From NCBI RefSeq assembly GCF_014202345.1, contig NZ_JACHGO010000007.1:1-64000 (forward strand): DNA of 64,000 nucleotides, written 5' to 3'. Under the pieces are notes generated by a model. The model was not told the DNA's origin and did no database searches. It saw only the letters and a list, made by a program, of their open reading frames with translations. The translations under genes were made by a program, and so were the position numbers. This document shows, one piece after another, positions 18,032 to 27,573 of the stretch (the first letter of the stretch is position 1; every line of letters begins with the position of its first letter). The DNA comes from Desulfovibrio intestinalis. Lineage in GTDB: Bacteria > Desulfobacterota > Desulfovibrionia > Desulfovibrionales > Desulfovibrionaceae.

Positions 18032-18550
18032 CTATATTAGCCTGTCGAATATATGTTTGTAGAGTTTGCGGATGTGCAGAACGAGCTTGAGGTTGGCGCT
18101 TTTGTCAGCCTTTTCGCTCTGGGAGAAAAAGGAGGTCAGGTGGCGGGCCACATTGCTGAAATCGCCGTCACCCATTGGCTCCAGCATACCCCAGTACTCG
18201 CGGCCACGCGTCAAGACCAGCGCACTGGCCCTGTCCCTGTGTTTTGCGGCATATTCCCGCAAAAAAGTGTCAAACATCACGTCCGCATCCTGCGGAAAGG
18301 ATCTGGCAAGGGCCAATCGCCACAAAGCCATATACAGCCCGCGCAGCTCAAGCAGCATCTGACGGCGGCGCAAAAACTGCATGCGCCCCACGCCCAGATA
18401 TGCCAGTTCCACAGTAAAATCCGCGTCAGCGTACAAGGCCATGAAGTTATCCAGGGCCTGCCGCATGGTGTCGGAAAGAACGACGGATGACGCCGCTTCC
18501 GGGGATATGGTTTCAGAAGCTGGTCCCGAGGTGTCGTCCATATGACGCAT
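18032..18550 (-). CDS. conserved hypothetical protein
   Basis: I do not recognise this ~172-residue protein. It is helix-rich with many Leu, Arg and Met residues in the middle (YLGVGRMQFLRRRQMLLELR) and no signal peptide or membrane helix. GGAG lies four bases before the first ATG; a second ATG at 18541 is also possible. It starts 14 bases after the helicase stop, so the two are probably co-transcribed. Confidence 0.7.
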   Translation of the reverse strand: MRHMDDTSGPASETISPEAASSVVLSDTMRQALDNFMALYADADFTVELAYLGVGRMQFLRRRQMLLELRGLYMALWRLALARSFPQDADVMFDTFLREYAAKHRDRASALVLTRGREYWGMLEPMGDGDFSNVARHLTSFFSQSEKADKSANLKLVLHIRKLYKHIFDRLI

Positions 18551-18564
18551 AGAACTCCGTCAGC

Positions 18565-20304
18565 TTATTCAGCAGTATCCGTTTTGCTTTGCACATTCCG
18601 GGGCGCAGTGTCCCCGGCATCCCTGCCCTGTTGACCGTCACGGCGGCGCGGAGAACGGCGGCGTTTGCCCGAACGGGCCTCCGCATTTTCGCCGCTGGCA
18701 GTTCCGTTACAGTCACTTTGCTCGCCGTTGGCGCTTTTGCCGCCATTACCACCGTTGCCGCCTTTGGAGTTCCTGCCGTTACGGCCCGAACCCCCACGGC
18801 CTGAACTGTGCCGTGCGCCCTCGCTCTGCCGGGCGGGACTGGGCGAAGACTGATCGGGAAAGCGACTTTCACGCAGGCTTTCCTGATGGGCTGAATCCAG
18901 CAGCATGGCCAGCAGCAACGTGCTGTCTTCGCCATCACCTTCAGCGGCGAGTTCGCGCGCCAACTGGACATAGCGGGCCACACGCATGCGCTCAAGGCCT
19001 GTCAGATTACGAAAACGTCCTTCAAGAATGGCCGTCAGGCGTGTGCCTGCCACGCGGGCCACGTCTTCATCCGTGGGCAGCGGCATGGGGATAAGACCAA
19101 TCTTGTAATGCTTGGCAATGCGGTCAAGCTCCATACGCTGCATGACGTCCACCAGAGAAATCACTGTGCCAGCGGCTCCGGCGCGTCCGGTACGTCCGGC
19201 GCGGTGGATGTAGCTTTCGTGGTCTTCGGGCGGCTCATAAAGAAAAACGTGCGACAACTCGGGGATGTCAATGCCGCGCGCGGCAACGTCCGTAGCGACC
19301 AGATACTGCAGCTTGCCCTGGCGTATCTTTTCCAGCACAGCTTCACGCCGGGACTGGGAAAGGTCGGCGGAAAGCTCATCGGCGCTGTAGCCAAAGCCCT
19401 GCAACACCCCGGTCACATAGTGCACGTTGGACTTGGTGTTACAAAAAATGATGGCCGAAGCGGGATTTTCCGTCTCCAGCAGGCGTACCAGGGCGCGGTC
19501 CTTGTCCATGGGCTTTACTTCGCAAAAAAGATGCTGCACTTCGGCCACATGCACTTCTTTTTGCGAAAGAGAGAGCATGGCTGGCGCGGACATGAACTCC
19601 CCGGCCAGTTTAAGCACATGCGGCGGATACGTGGCCGAGAACAAGCAGGTATGAATGGCCCGCCTGGGCAGGTAGCGCTGTATCTCCTTCATGTCCGGGT
19701 AAAAACCGATGGAAAGCATGCGGTCGGCCTCGTCGAAGACCAGTTCGCGCAGGTCTTTGAGGTCCAGGGTACGGCGCAGCAGATGGTCCAGCACACGGCC
19801 AGGGGTGCCCACGATAAGCTGCGCCCCTTCACGCAGGGCGTCCATCTGTTTTTTGTAGCCCACGCCGCCGTAAACGGCGGCGGTGACGATGCCCGTGCCC
19901 TCAAACAGCACCGCGGCCTCACGCTCAACCTGCACGGCCAGTTCCCGCGTAGGGGCCAGCACAAGCGCCTGCGGAGCCTTGAGGTCTGCAGACAGGCGGG
20001 GCAGCATGGGCAAAAGATAGCAGCCGGTTTTACCGCTGCCCGTGCGCGACTGCACCATAATGTCGCGCCCTTCAAGCAAATAGGGGAATGCCAGAGACTG
20101 AACAGGCATAAGCCCCTGCCAGCCCGCGCGTGCGCAAGCTTCGCGCATGCCTTCGGGCAGATCGGCCATAGTCACTCGCGGCAATGCGTCTTCGGGCTCG
20201 CTGACGGATATGCCGCTAAGCGGGGTATCCGCAACGTCTGCTGACGTATTTTCCACTGTTGTGACGGCGGCGTCCGGATCGGAGGGTGATTGATGTTCAG
20301 ACAT
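18565..20304 (-). CDS. DEAD-box ATP-dependent RNA helicase
   Basis: An RNA-unwinding ATPase, likely in ribosome assembly or mRNA turnover. Motifs in order: Q-motif-like region ending PVQSLAFPYLLEG, Walker A SRTGSGKT, APTREL, VFDEAD, SAT, and HRAGRTGRAG in the second RecA domain. The C-terminal ~130 residues are low complexity and Gly/Arg/Asn/Lys-rich (GRGGSGRNGRNSKGGNGG, later KRRRSPRRRDG), a probable RNA-binding tail. About 579 residues. Which E. coli helicase it matches functionally cannot be said. Confidence 0.92.
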   Translation of the reverse strand: MSEHQSPSDPDAAVTTVENTSADVADTPLSGISVSEPEDALPRVTMADLPEGMREACARAGWQGLMPVQSLAFPYLLEGRDIMVQSRTGSGKTGCYLLPMLPRLSADLKAPQALVLAPTRELAVQVEREAAVLFEGTGIVTAAVYGGVGYKKQMDALREGAQLIVGTPGRVLDHLLRRTLDLKDLRELVFDEADRMLSIGFYPDMKEIQRYLPRRAIHTCLFSATYPPHVLKLAGEFMSAPAMLSLSQKEVHVAEVQHLFCEVKPMDKDRALVRLLETENPASAIIFCNTKSNVHYVTGVLQGFGYSADELSADLSQSRREAVLEKIRQGKLQYLVATDVAARGIDIPELSHVFLYEPPEDHESYIHRAGRTGRAGAAGTVISLVDVMQRMELDRIAKHYKIGLIPMPLPTDEDVARVAGTRLTAILEGRFRNLTGLERMRVARYVQLARELAAEGDGEDSTLLLAMLLDSAHQESLRESRFPDQSSPSPARQSEGARHSSGRGGSGRNGRNSKGGNGGNGGKSANGEQSDCNGTASGENAEARSGKRRRSPRRRDGQQGRDAGDTAPRNVQSKTDTAE

Positions 20305-20737
20305 GTATTTATCCCGGCGGCATGCCGCCTTTAAATATGATTTCGCTAACGTATGAGCATGCCATAGCGCGATTAATTGCGCAAGTTACCTTGAATCACG
20401 CCGTACTGCGGGGGTGCACAGCGGGGCTGCCCCCACACCCTTTCGCTGGTTGTGAGCAAAAAATCATCACATGGGCAAACGAAACAGGGCCGCACCCCGG
20501 CAGCACACGCCTGCTGCGCAACGCAAATCTTGCGGCTGCCGCAACAGGCTTTTTACCCGGTATTTTTGACGTAAAAGAACGCATGAAGCAATGCAGGGCA
20601 TGTATTTACCTTCTATAACAGGCTTTGCTTGCGTCTCACTGCGCTTGCGGTTAGATTTGTTCCCTTTGCCGGACAACGCGTGCCGTGCAAAACACTGCCC
20701 GGCGACACATGGCTGCCGCCTTTTTCAAGGAGTGTGT
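20305..20737. other. intergenic region between divergent helicase and hisI
   Basis: No gene supported. It contains a GC-rich hairpin near 20408-20438 (GGGGG...CCCCC). I searched for a His-rich leader peptide ahead of hisI and found none. Confidence 0.5.
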
Positions 20738-21151
20738 ATGACAGCCCCAGAACCGAAGCCCGCCGCCGTTCCCGGCGAGGGCTTCACCCCTGACTTCAGC
20801 AAAGGTCTTCTGCCAGCCATAGCGCAGGACCACGCCAGTGGCGAGGTTCTCATGTTGGCCTATATGAATGAAGAGGCATGGCGCAAGACCCTTGAAACCG
20901 GCGAGGCCCATTACTGGAGCCGCAGCCGCAAGCAGCTCTGGCACAAGGGCGGCACATCCGGCCATGTGCAGAAAGTTTGCTCAGTGCGGCTGGATTGTGA
21001 CAGTGACACGGTACTGCTGCAGGTGGAACAGATTGGCGGCGCGGCCTGTCATACGGGGCGGCGCACCTGTTTTTACCGGGAATGGAAGGACGGCGCAGCA
21101 AGCATTTGCGCCCCTATGGTTTTTGACCCTGAAAAAGTCTACGGCGTATAA
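20738..21151 (+). CDS. hisI: phosphoribosyl-AMP cyclohydrolase
   Basis: Third step of histidine synthesis: opens the purine ring of phosphoribosyl-AMP. The start at 20738 ([10 protein letters not shown]) follows AAGGAG. Family motifs are [34 protein letters not shown] and the zinc cysteines in VRLDCDSDT and [10 protein letters not shown]. About 137 residues: it lacks the HisE pyrophosphohydrolase half found in fused enzymes. hisG follows after 13 bases. Confidence 0.95.
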   Translation: MTAPEPKPAAVPGEGFTPDFSKGLLPAIAQDHASGEVLMLAYMNEEAWRKTLETGEAHYWSRSRKQLWHKGGTSGHVQKVCSVRLDCDSDTVLLQVEQIGGAACHTGRRTCFYREWKDGAASICAPMVFDPEKVYGV

Positions 21152-21164
21152 TAAGGACAGCATC

Positions 21165-22058
21165 ATGAGCGCGGATATGAAGCCCATCATCAAACTGGGC
21201 GTGCCCAAGGGTTCGCTGGAAGAAGCCACTATCAATCTTTTTGAACGCGCGGGCTGGAAAATCCGCAAGCATACGCGCAACTATTTTCCAGATATCAACG
21301 ACCCCGACATTACGGCTTCATTGTGCCGCGTGCAGGAAATTGGCGGCTATATTGAGGCAGGCGTGCTGGACGTGGGCATCACTGGCCTGGACTGGCTGAC
21401 CGAAAGCAACCACGACGGCAACGTCGTGCACGTCTCTGACCTTGTGTACTCCAAGACCTCCAACAGGCCCTGCCGCTGGGTGCTGGCTGTGGCGGGCGAC
21501 GCCCCCTACCGCACCGCCGCCGACCTGGCCGGAAAGCGCATCGCCACAGAACTGGAAGGCATGACCCGCCGCTACTTTGAAAATGCTGGCGTGAAAGTGG
21601 ACGTTTTTTATTCCTGGGGCGCTACTGAAGCCAAGGTTGTAGAAGGCCTTGCCGACGCCATCGTGGAAGTGACCGAAACCGGCACGACCATTCGCGCGCA
21701 CGGATTGCGGATCATTGACGAAGTCATGATTTCCTACCCTGTGCTCATTGCCAACAAGGAAGCCTGGGCCGACCCCCGCAAGCGCGCCAAAATCGAGCAG
21801 CTTGACCTGCTGCTTCAGGGCGCACTGCGCGCCGAGAATCTGGTGGCGCTCAAGATGAACGCCCCGTCAGACAACCTTGCGGCCATTCTTGAGATGCTGC
21901 CGTCGCTCAATTCCCCCACGGTATCCCCCCTGCGGGACGAAAAATGGCTTTCCGTTGAATCCGTGGTACAGATCGACGTGGTGCGCGACCTTATCCCGCG
22001 CCTACGCGAGGCCGGAGCCGAGGGCATTATTGAGTTCGCTCTGAACAAGGTCATCTAG
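21165..22058 (+). CDS. hisG: ATP phosphoribosyltransferase, long form
   Basis: Committed first step of histidine synthesis. The start at 21165 (MSADMKPIIKLGVPKGSL) follows AAGGA; the open frame further upstream overlaps hisI and is not real. Motifs are GVPKGSLEEAT, LDVGITGLDW, ATELEGMTRRYF and the PRPP loop DAIVEVTETGTT. About 297 residues, long-form HisG with a C-terminal regulatory domain (VVQIDVVRDLIPRLREAGAE). Feedback inhibition by histidine is expected from the family. Confidence 0.95.
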   Translation: MSADMKPIIKLGVPKGSLEEATINLFERAGWKIRKHTRNYFPDINDPDITASLCRVQEIGGYIEAGVLDVGITGLDWLTESNHDGNVVHVSDLVYSKTSNRPCRWVLAVAGDAPYRTAADLAGKRIATELEGMTRRYFENAGVKVDVFYSWGATEAKVVEGLADAIVEVTETGTTIRAHGLRIIDEVMISYPVLIANKEAWADPRKRAKIEQLDLLLQGALRAENLVALKMNAPSDNLAAILEMLPSLNSPTVSPLRDEKWLSVESVVQIDVVRDLIPRLREAGAEGIIEFALNKVI

Positions 22059-22067
22059 CAACATGAT

Positions 22068-22105
22068 AAGGGCGGCCTGCGCAGAAGCGCGGGCCGCCCT
22101 TTTTC
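22068..22105 (+). terminator. intrinsic terminator after hisG
   Basis: AAGGGCGGCC pairs with GGCCGCCCTT around a GC-rich loop and is followed by TTTTTCCTTTT. Confidence 0.88.
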
Positions 22106-22177
22106 CTTTTCAGCCCAGCACCACATTTTGTGGCAGCCGTGCCGCCTGCAATTTCCCCGTCCATACAAGGAGCTCTC

Positions 22178-22957
22178 ATGAGTAATGACGCCAGCCGCGA
22201 TTTTATTGACAATCTGCCCGAGCTTGGCCCGGACGAAACCTTCTGCTTTGACTGCAACCCCGACGTGCCCTGCTTCAATCGCTGCTGTGCGGAACTTACC
22301 CTGCCGCTCACCCCTTACGACATTTCGCGCCTGCGCCGGAACCTTGGCATGAGCAGCGAGGCTTTTCTTAATACCTTTACTACCCTGCGCTCATTCCCCG
22401 ACACGGGCTTTCCCCTGCCCATGCTGCGCATGCTGGACGGACCGGAAGAACCATGTCCTTTTGTGACGCCCGCGGGTTGTTCCGTGTATGAAGACAGGCC
22501 CGGCGCCTGCCGCTATTACCCCATCGGGCGCGGCACAAAAATGGCTGCCGACGGCATCGCCGAACGATTTTTTCTTGTGCGTGAATCCCATTGCCACGGC
22601 TTCGACAAAGGCACCAGCCGCACACCGCACCAGTGGATGGAAAACGAAGAATTGCAGGCCTTCAACGAAGCCAACGACCGCTACATGCGCCTCATGGCGC
22701 TGGTACGCGCCAGCGGCAAACCCCTGGATGCGCGCATGGCCACCACAACGGTGCTTTGCCTCTTTCAGCTCGACAAATTCCGTGAACTTATCGCGGCCAT
22801 GAAAATATTCAGCCATGTAGACGTAAGCGAATCACGCAAAGCAGCCATTATGGAAGACAGCCAGGACGGGGACGTGGCGGCCCTGTACTTTGCGCTGGAT
22901 TGGCTGGAACTGATGCTTTTCGGGCAAAGTCAGGGCCTTGCAAAAAAACAATTATGA
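22178..22957 (+). CDS. YkgJ-family cysteine-cluster protein
   Basis: A ~260-residue protein that likely binds zinc or an Fe-S cluster through its cysteines: CFDCNPDVPCFNRCCAEL near the N-terminus, then GCSVYEDRPGACRYYPIG and SHCHGF. This spacing is the UPF0153/YkgJ signature; the biochemical role is unknown. The start at 22178 follows AAGGAG. It has its own short upstream region after the hisG terminator. Confidence 0.85.
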   Translation: MSNDASRDFIDNLPELGPDETFCFDCNPDVPCFNRCCAELTLPLTPYDISRLRRNLGMSSEAFLNTFTTLRSFPDTGFPLPMLRMLDGPEEPCPFVTPAGCSVYEDRPGACRYYPIGRGTKMAADGIAERFFLVRESHCHGFDKGTSRTPHQWMENEELQAFNEANDRYMRLMALVRASGKPLDARMATTTVLCLFQLDKFRELIAAMKIFSHVDVSESRKAAIMEDSQDGDVAALYFALDWLELMLFGQSQGLAKKQL

Positions 22958-23333
22958 GTTTTTTTTCACAATAACACGACAACCCTATAACTTTCACACG
23001 AAACCAAGCAAAGAGGTGCGATTTTTTGTTCTTTAGTGCCAACTGTTTGGATTGATTGACGCAAAACAACCTCAAAAAGGTGACAATTAATCCTCTTTTG
23101 GCACGAAAAACCGTTGCTCGTGATAAATTTCTTTTACAAACAGTAAAGAATATGTCACGGTAGCTCCGTGTATGGGAGAAGACAGGTAGCTTTCATTTTT
23201 TCATGAAAAAACTACTTGTTACAAACACAAGGCTGCACCGGGGCGCGCCGCGCAGCCATATGTGCCTGTACATGTCATTGTTGGGGCCATGACCTACGGC
23301 CGTTGGCCGGCCACAATCGTATTGGAGGAGAGT
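22958..23333. other. intergenic region upstream of the TauE operon
   Basis: AT-rich, no gene. A short inverted repeat GTGCCAA / TTGGCAC (about 23036-23102) flanks a GTGACAATTAATCC stretch that could be part of a promoter. Nothing firmer is visible. Confidence 0.4.
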
Positions 23334-24596
23334 ATGAGTTTTGGCAGACAAGTGTATGAGTTTCTGCTGAGCGGCTCACAAGCTTACGCAAAATGGGATC
23401 TGGAGGTATCAACCTCCATTCTCAAAAACCGCAAAAAGATGCTATTCTTGCTGGCACTCGTTGTTCCAGTTCTTGCGGTCTGCATGGCTGAAGCTTATGA
23501 GTACCATGAAATGCTGGGCGGCAAATCCGCCTACGCGCCCGCCTTCTACACCACTAACATCTTTCTGGCGTCCATAGCAGTGGGCCTTGCCGCCGGTCTT
23601 ATCACGGGGTGTATTGGCGCTGGCGGTGGCTTCATCATTACCCCGGCGCTTATGGCCGTGGGCGTCAAAGGCATCTTGGCGGTGGGCACAGACCTGTTCC
23701 ACATTTTCGCCAAGGCCATCATGGGCACCACGGTGCACAAAAAGCTCGGCAACGTTTCGGGCAAACTGGCCGTGGCATTCTTGGCCGGATCCATTATCGG
23801 AACATTTATCGGCGGTGCCATCAATAAAGGCCTTTATAACGCCGACCCCCTGCTTTCTGAATTGTTCATTAGTAGTATTTATGCTGTTTTGTTAGGTTTT
23901 CTTGGGTTCTATGCTTTGTTTGACTTTTTGAAGAGCTCGCGCGGCGGCGCTGCCGCCAGCCAGGACGCCCACGGCGGCAGCTCAGGCATGACCGGCCTCG
24001 CTGTGAAGCTTCAGGGCCTTCGCATGCCCCCAATGATTTCCTTTGATGAAGACCTCGTGCCTGGCGGCCGCCGTATTTCCGGCTGGATTGTCGCCGCAGG
24101 CGGCGTGTTTGTGGGCCTTTTGGCCGCCATCATGGGCGTGGGCGGCGGCTTCGTCACCTTCCCGATGTTCGTGTACATCTTCGGCGTGTCCTCAATGACC
24201 ACCGTTGGTACCGACATTCTGCAGATTATCTTTACTGCGGGTTTTGCCGCCATTGGCCAGTACGCCATTTACGGCTACGTGTTCTACACCCTGGCCATCG
24301 GCATGCTGCTCGGTTCACTGCTTGGTATCCAGGTTGGCGCTCTGACCACCAAGGTGGTTAAAGGCATCCACATCCGCGGCTTCTATGCTATCTCCATCAT
24401 TGCCGGCTTTATCAACCGTGCCGCCACCCTGCCCAAAAAGCTGGTGGAAATGGAAGTGCTGAACTGGTCGCCCAGTATTGTGGGTATTATCGAAAGCGTG
24501 GGCAACGTCGTATTCTGGGTCGTTGTGGCGTTCTTCGGTGTCTGGGTATTCAGCAAGTTCTTCCTTAATATAGGCAAGCTCAGAGGGGAGGCCTGA
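23334..24596 (+). CDS. TauE/SafE-family sulfur-anion exporter
   Basis: A polytopic membrane protein of the TauE/SafE (DUF81) family, whose members export sulfite, sulfoacetate or related anions. About 420 residues, longer than typical. Two repeats show the family glycine motif: GLITGCIGAGGGFIITPALM and GLLAAIMGVGGGFVTFPMFV, each with a following TVGTD-like turn (AVGTDLFHIF, TVGTDILQII). GGAGG lies just before the ATG at 23334. It is translationally adjacent to the next gene. In a sulfate reducer the likely cargo is a sulfur anion, but this is inferred. Confidence 0.85.
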   Translation: MSFGRQVYEFLLSGSQAYAKWDLEVSTSILKNRKKMLFLLALVVPVLAVCMAEAYEYHEMLGGKSAYAPAFYTTNIFLASIAVGLAAGLITGCIGAGGGFIITPALMAVGVKGILAVGTDLFHIFAKAIMGTTVHKKLGNVSGKLAVAFLAGSIIGTFIGGAINKGLYNADPLLSELFISSIYAVLLGFLGFYALFDFLKSSRGGAAASQDAHGGSSGMTGLAVKLQGLRMPPMISFDEDLVPGGRRISGWIVAAGGVFVGLLAAIMGVGGGFVTFPMFVYIFGVSSMTTVGTDILQIIFTAGFAAIGQYAIYGYVFYTLAIGMLLGSLLGIQVGALTTKVVKGIHIRGFYAISIIAGFINRAATLPKKLVEMEVLNWSPSIVGIIESVGNVVFWVVVAFFGVWVFSKFFLNIGKLRGEA

Positions 24597-24598
24597 TT

Positions 24599-25330
24599 AT
24601 GCTCGTACATGCTAAAGCACCCTTTATCCGTGGCTGCCTGCTGCTGGTTTCGTTCCTGATCCTTTTTGTGATCATGCTCATGCCCCTCATGAAGGATGAG
24701 CTTGGTAACCATATGACCGGTCTGCAGTACGCGGACAACGTGTTCAACGAACTGTCCAAGGGATCTTCCTACTTCATTCCTGGCGTGCGTAACAGCGTCA
24801 AGACGGTGGAAGGCAAGACCGTTGAGCTCAGCGTCAAGCTCAAAAAAGCTGACTTGGCTGAACTGGCGGGGATGGTGCTCGAAAAGTCCGGCGCAACTGA
24901 AGTGCGCGTAGAAAACGGCAAGGTCACCTTTTCCGGTAACCTCGGCGTTATCCTGACTTCGGCCACTGACGACGCTAACAACCTGTACAATAACGATGCT
25001 GACGCAGTTGCGCAGAAGTACGACGGCCAGCCCGCCCTCAAGGTTGCGGCTGCATGGTGGTACCTGCTTTCGCCCAGCATCAAGGAACTGCAGAAGCAGC
25101 ACAAGATTGAAGAAGCCCAGGTCGTTGACAACGTTATGCGTCGCGCCATCGAACCCGGCAACAACTTCTTCAGCGTGCCGCCTGCCAAGGTGTCCGAGCA
25201 TCTTATTCTCATGAGCGCCATGCTCATCTTCTATGTGCTCTACACCCTGTGGTACGGCTTTGCCATCTTCGAACTTTTCGAAGGCATGGGCTTGGCCATG
25301 ACCAAGTCCAAGGTAAAGCAGGAAAGCTAG
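24599..25330 (+). CDS. membrane protein paired with the TauE exporter
   Basis: I do not recognise a named family. About 243 residues with one N-terminal helix (LLLVSFLILFVIMLMPLM), a ~170-residue presumably periplasmic domain, and a second helix near the C-terminus (LILMSAMLIFYVLYTLWYGF). The gene begins two bases after the exporter stop, so it is probably an accessory subunit. Confidence 0.75.
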   Translation: MLVHAKAPFIRGCLLLVSFLILFVIMLMPLMKDELGNHMTGLQYADNVFNELSKGSSYFIPGVRNSVKTVEGKTVELSVKLKKADLAELAGMVLEKSGATEVRVENGKVTFSGNLGVILTSATDDANNLYNNDADAVAQKYDGQPALKVAAAWWYLLSPSIKELQKQHKIEEAQVVDNVMRRAIEPGNNFFSVPPAKVSEHLILMSAMLIFYVLYTLWYGFAIFELFEGMGLAMTKSKVKQES

Positions 25331-25351
25331 ACGCTTCCTGATCCAACGCTT

Positions 25352-25386
25352 AAACGGGCTGCCTGCAAGGGCAGCCCGTTTTTGTT
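25352..25386 (+). terminator. intrinsic terminator of the TauE operon
   Basis: AAACGGGCTGCC pairs with GGCAGCCCGTTT around TGCAAG-type loop and runs into TTTT. Confidence 0.9.
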
Positions 25387-25539
25387 ATGGCTAACGCCAC
25401 AAGGAGAACTATGAAATGTAAGGCAGCGTCAGCATGTTCTAGAGCCTATTGCCCTTGAGGCAAGATGCCCTCAACGGTGTCATCCTGACCGAAGATGCAA
25501 TGATTGCGAAATTCGCGCTGCGTGCACTCTCGCACAACG

Positions 25540-25765
25540 TCAAAGCTTGCCCGGTGATGGCATTGCGCGGCGCGCAGGGAGATCCCCCGACCAAAGGGAG
25601 GGAAGCTCCCAAAGCAAAAGCCACGCAGCCCTCGTGAATTGGCGGAAGGTGGAAGACCCAGCGGGGTTGTCCGGGGGAGTGCAGAGGGAGCCTCGGAAGG
25701 GCAGCAGTCCCCTAACAGGCCCCCTCTGCCGCACGCCGCACAGGCGACCCAAATGGAACACTGCC
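25540..25765 (+). repeat. repeat family A, truncated copy
   Basis: Contains the left block TGGCATTGCGCGGCGCGCAG, GGGAGGGAAGCTCCC, CCCAGCGGGGTTGTCCGGGG and the CCCCTAACAGGCCCC core. The right-end GTGCCCGCAGGGCAC palindrome is missing, and the middle (the CCCTTGAAGGCT block) is deleted. Confidence 0.75.
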
Positions 25766-26700
25766 AGAACATCCCAGAGCAGGTTCCTTTTGAGTTTCTT
25801 CACAGTTAGAAATTAAAATATCCTAAAGCGGCCGGTGCACGCGCCCCAATGAAGCGCAACTATAATTGTGTTACATTTTGGCCCCATGCTGTTGCGTAAA
25901 CGTCTTTTGACCGCAGGCAAAAAACGCAGCAACATTATTGCAAAGCTCCACATGAAAAACGGCGGCAAAACGGGCAGGCGACCGCCGTAAGACACAAGCG
26001 CTATTTCTGTTCTTGCACAGGGCTTGTCCGCCCCCTGGCTGGCGTCTGCACACGCAGTTCCTGAGCATTTCAAAATTGAAATGCTCTAGAGGCTTCAGGC
26101 GATGCGACTCAACGGCTGCGAAGGCAACGTGCGCACAAATTTTGTTTATTCAGAGTGTTACATGCTGTACCGGACATATCTCAACTGCGGGCGCATGTTC
26201 ATAAAAGCAACCTGTTCCAGCATCGCATGCTGGCAATCAGAGTATTGGGCAGCAATGCCAATAGTATCTTGAGCGCGAAGGGTCTACACAGCGGCTGTAA
26301 TATACTCCAATTTTCCATACACCCATGTTGCAGATGATTTTTTAAATATGAAATACGGAACATTTTAAAATTGTCCGGCCCATCCAGCTGAATTACTATA
26401 CCATCAAACAACAAACAGGATAAAAATGCACATGATATACGCCCCATTTTGCTTCAAACAAAACAGCGCTTTCATTGACTAACTGATAACCCTATCGTAA
26501 TATAACTTATTAGCTTTTATGCCATAATACCTTCCTATCAGGTAGGCTTTTCATCTGAACGGTAAACTCTGCCCAACCTTACGAAAAAGCCTCTGTGCGT
26601 GTCCCGAAGATTTTTAATTCATCCTTCTATGAATAATGCTCCGGGAGCGACCTTCCTTCGTGAAAACAGCCGCCCCCCGGCAGCACAGAATGAGAGCTAA
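25766..26700. other. long non-coding gap with an isolated hairpin
   Basis: No gene is supported. At 26063-26086 a near-perfect hairpin (GAGCATTTCAA / TTGAAATGCTC, two-base loop) followed by TAGA matches the end motif of repeat family C, probably a solo remnant. Confidence 0.5.
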
Positions 26701-27573
26701 ATGACCGCTGCCAACACTTACTGCCTCTGGAACTCCAACACTACAGAAGCCTTTGCCAACGCCATGCGGCAAAGGGTCAGCGTGCGTATCAGAAGTTGCC
26801 TGCTTCATGAGGGCAATCTGGCGGATATGGTTTTTCACGGCAAATTTCGCAGTGTTGAAGGGCGTGAGGTACAGTTCATAGTACGTCATAAAGAGGTGAT
26901 TCCGGGCAAAAGCAAAGCGCTGGAAAACACCTGCGAATTCTTTTTTTGCCTGGAAGAGGAAAGTTCTTCCGGTAAGGTTCGCATGGGGTATCAAGGGCCA
27001 GGAATAGTGCTGGAAGTTGGCCAAAACGAGAAAAACGAGTTGCGCAACTTGCGCCTGCGTCTTGCCAAGGACTGCTCCGTGCGGCAGATGCGCCGGGATA
27101 AAAGAGTTCCCTGGAGCACAGACCGCAGCCGCCTTGCGGGCGTTGTACCACTGGAAGATGTGCCCGCCACAAGGACAGATCTGCGCGCCCTGCTGGCCCA
27201 GTACTACAACTCCAGCCACCCCAACCCGCTGCCACTGGTCAACATTTCCGCAGGCGGCGTATGCGCCTGCATTCCTGAAGAACTGGCCAAGCTTTCTCTA
27301 ACAAGTAACTTTTCCTACCTTTTCTTCATTGTGCCCAACAAGGCTCCAGCATCTGCACAGCCCTACATTTTTCTTTCAAAAAAAATGGGCCTCTGCCGCA
27401 ACTTGTGCGATGAGGGTACGGCTCTGAGGCTTTTGTTTACCGAGGAGCTCAACTGGGATTCTCCAGGGCCGAATCTCAAATGGAACGACATACTCGCCTC
27501 GGGCTCCAGCCGACTGCGCACCTGCCTTGAGGAATATTATGACAACGAGGACGAAATTTCGCTGACCGCTTGA
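26701..27573 (+). CDS. PilZ-like domain protein, possible c-di-GMP receptor
   Basis: About 290 residues, no membrane helix. An RQMRRDKR segment (RxxxR) precedes by about 80 residues the strand LVNISAGGVCACIPEE, where NISAGG fits the [D/N]xSxxG half of the PilZ c-di-GMP motif. The N-terminal ~110 residues could be a YcgR-N-like beta domain. The spacing between the two half-motifs is longer than usual because of an insert, so binding is uncertain. It stands alone between long non-coding gaps. Confidence 0.6.
   Translation: MTAANTYCLWNSNTTEAFANAMRQRVSVRIRSCLLHEGNLADMVFHGKFRSVEGREVQFIVRHKEVIPGKSKALENTCEFFFCLEEESSSGKVRMGYQGPGIVLEVGQNEKNELRNLRLRLAKDCSVRQMRRDKRVPWSTDRSRLAGVVPLEDVPATRTDLRALLAQYYNSSHPNPLPLVNISAGGVCACIPEELAKLSLTSNFSYLFFIVPNKAPASAQPYIFLSKKMGLCRNLCDEGTALRLLFTEELNWDSPGPNLKWNDILASGSSRLRTCLEEYYDNEDEISLTA

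Noticed and set aside
20305-20737. Histidine leader peptide ahead of hisI
   Set aside because: Searched for a His-rich short frame plus terminator, by analogy to the aromatic and ilv leaders. Only a CATCAC pair was found, with no matching hairpin.
20868-21164. N-terminal extension of hisG overlapping hisI
   Set aside because: The hisG family starts near MKPIIKLGVPKGS; the extension is out-of-frame hisI.
23096-23117. Sigma-54-like TGGCACG...TTGC before the TauE operon
   Set aside because: The GG and GC dinucleotides are about four bases too far apart for a -24/-12 promoter.
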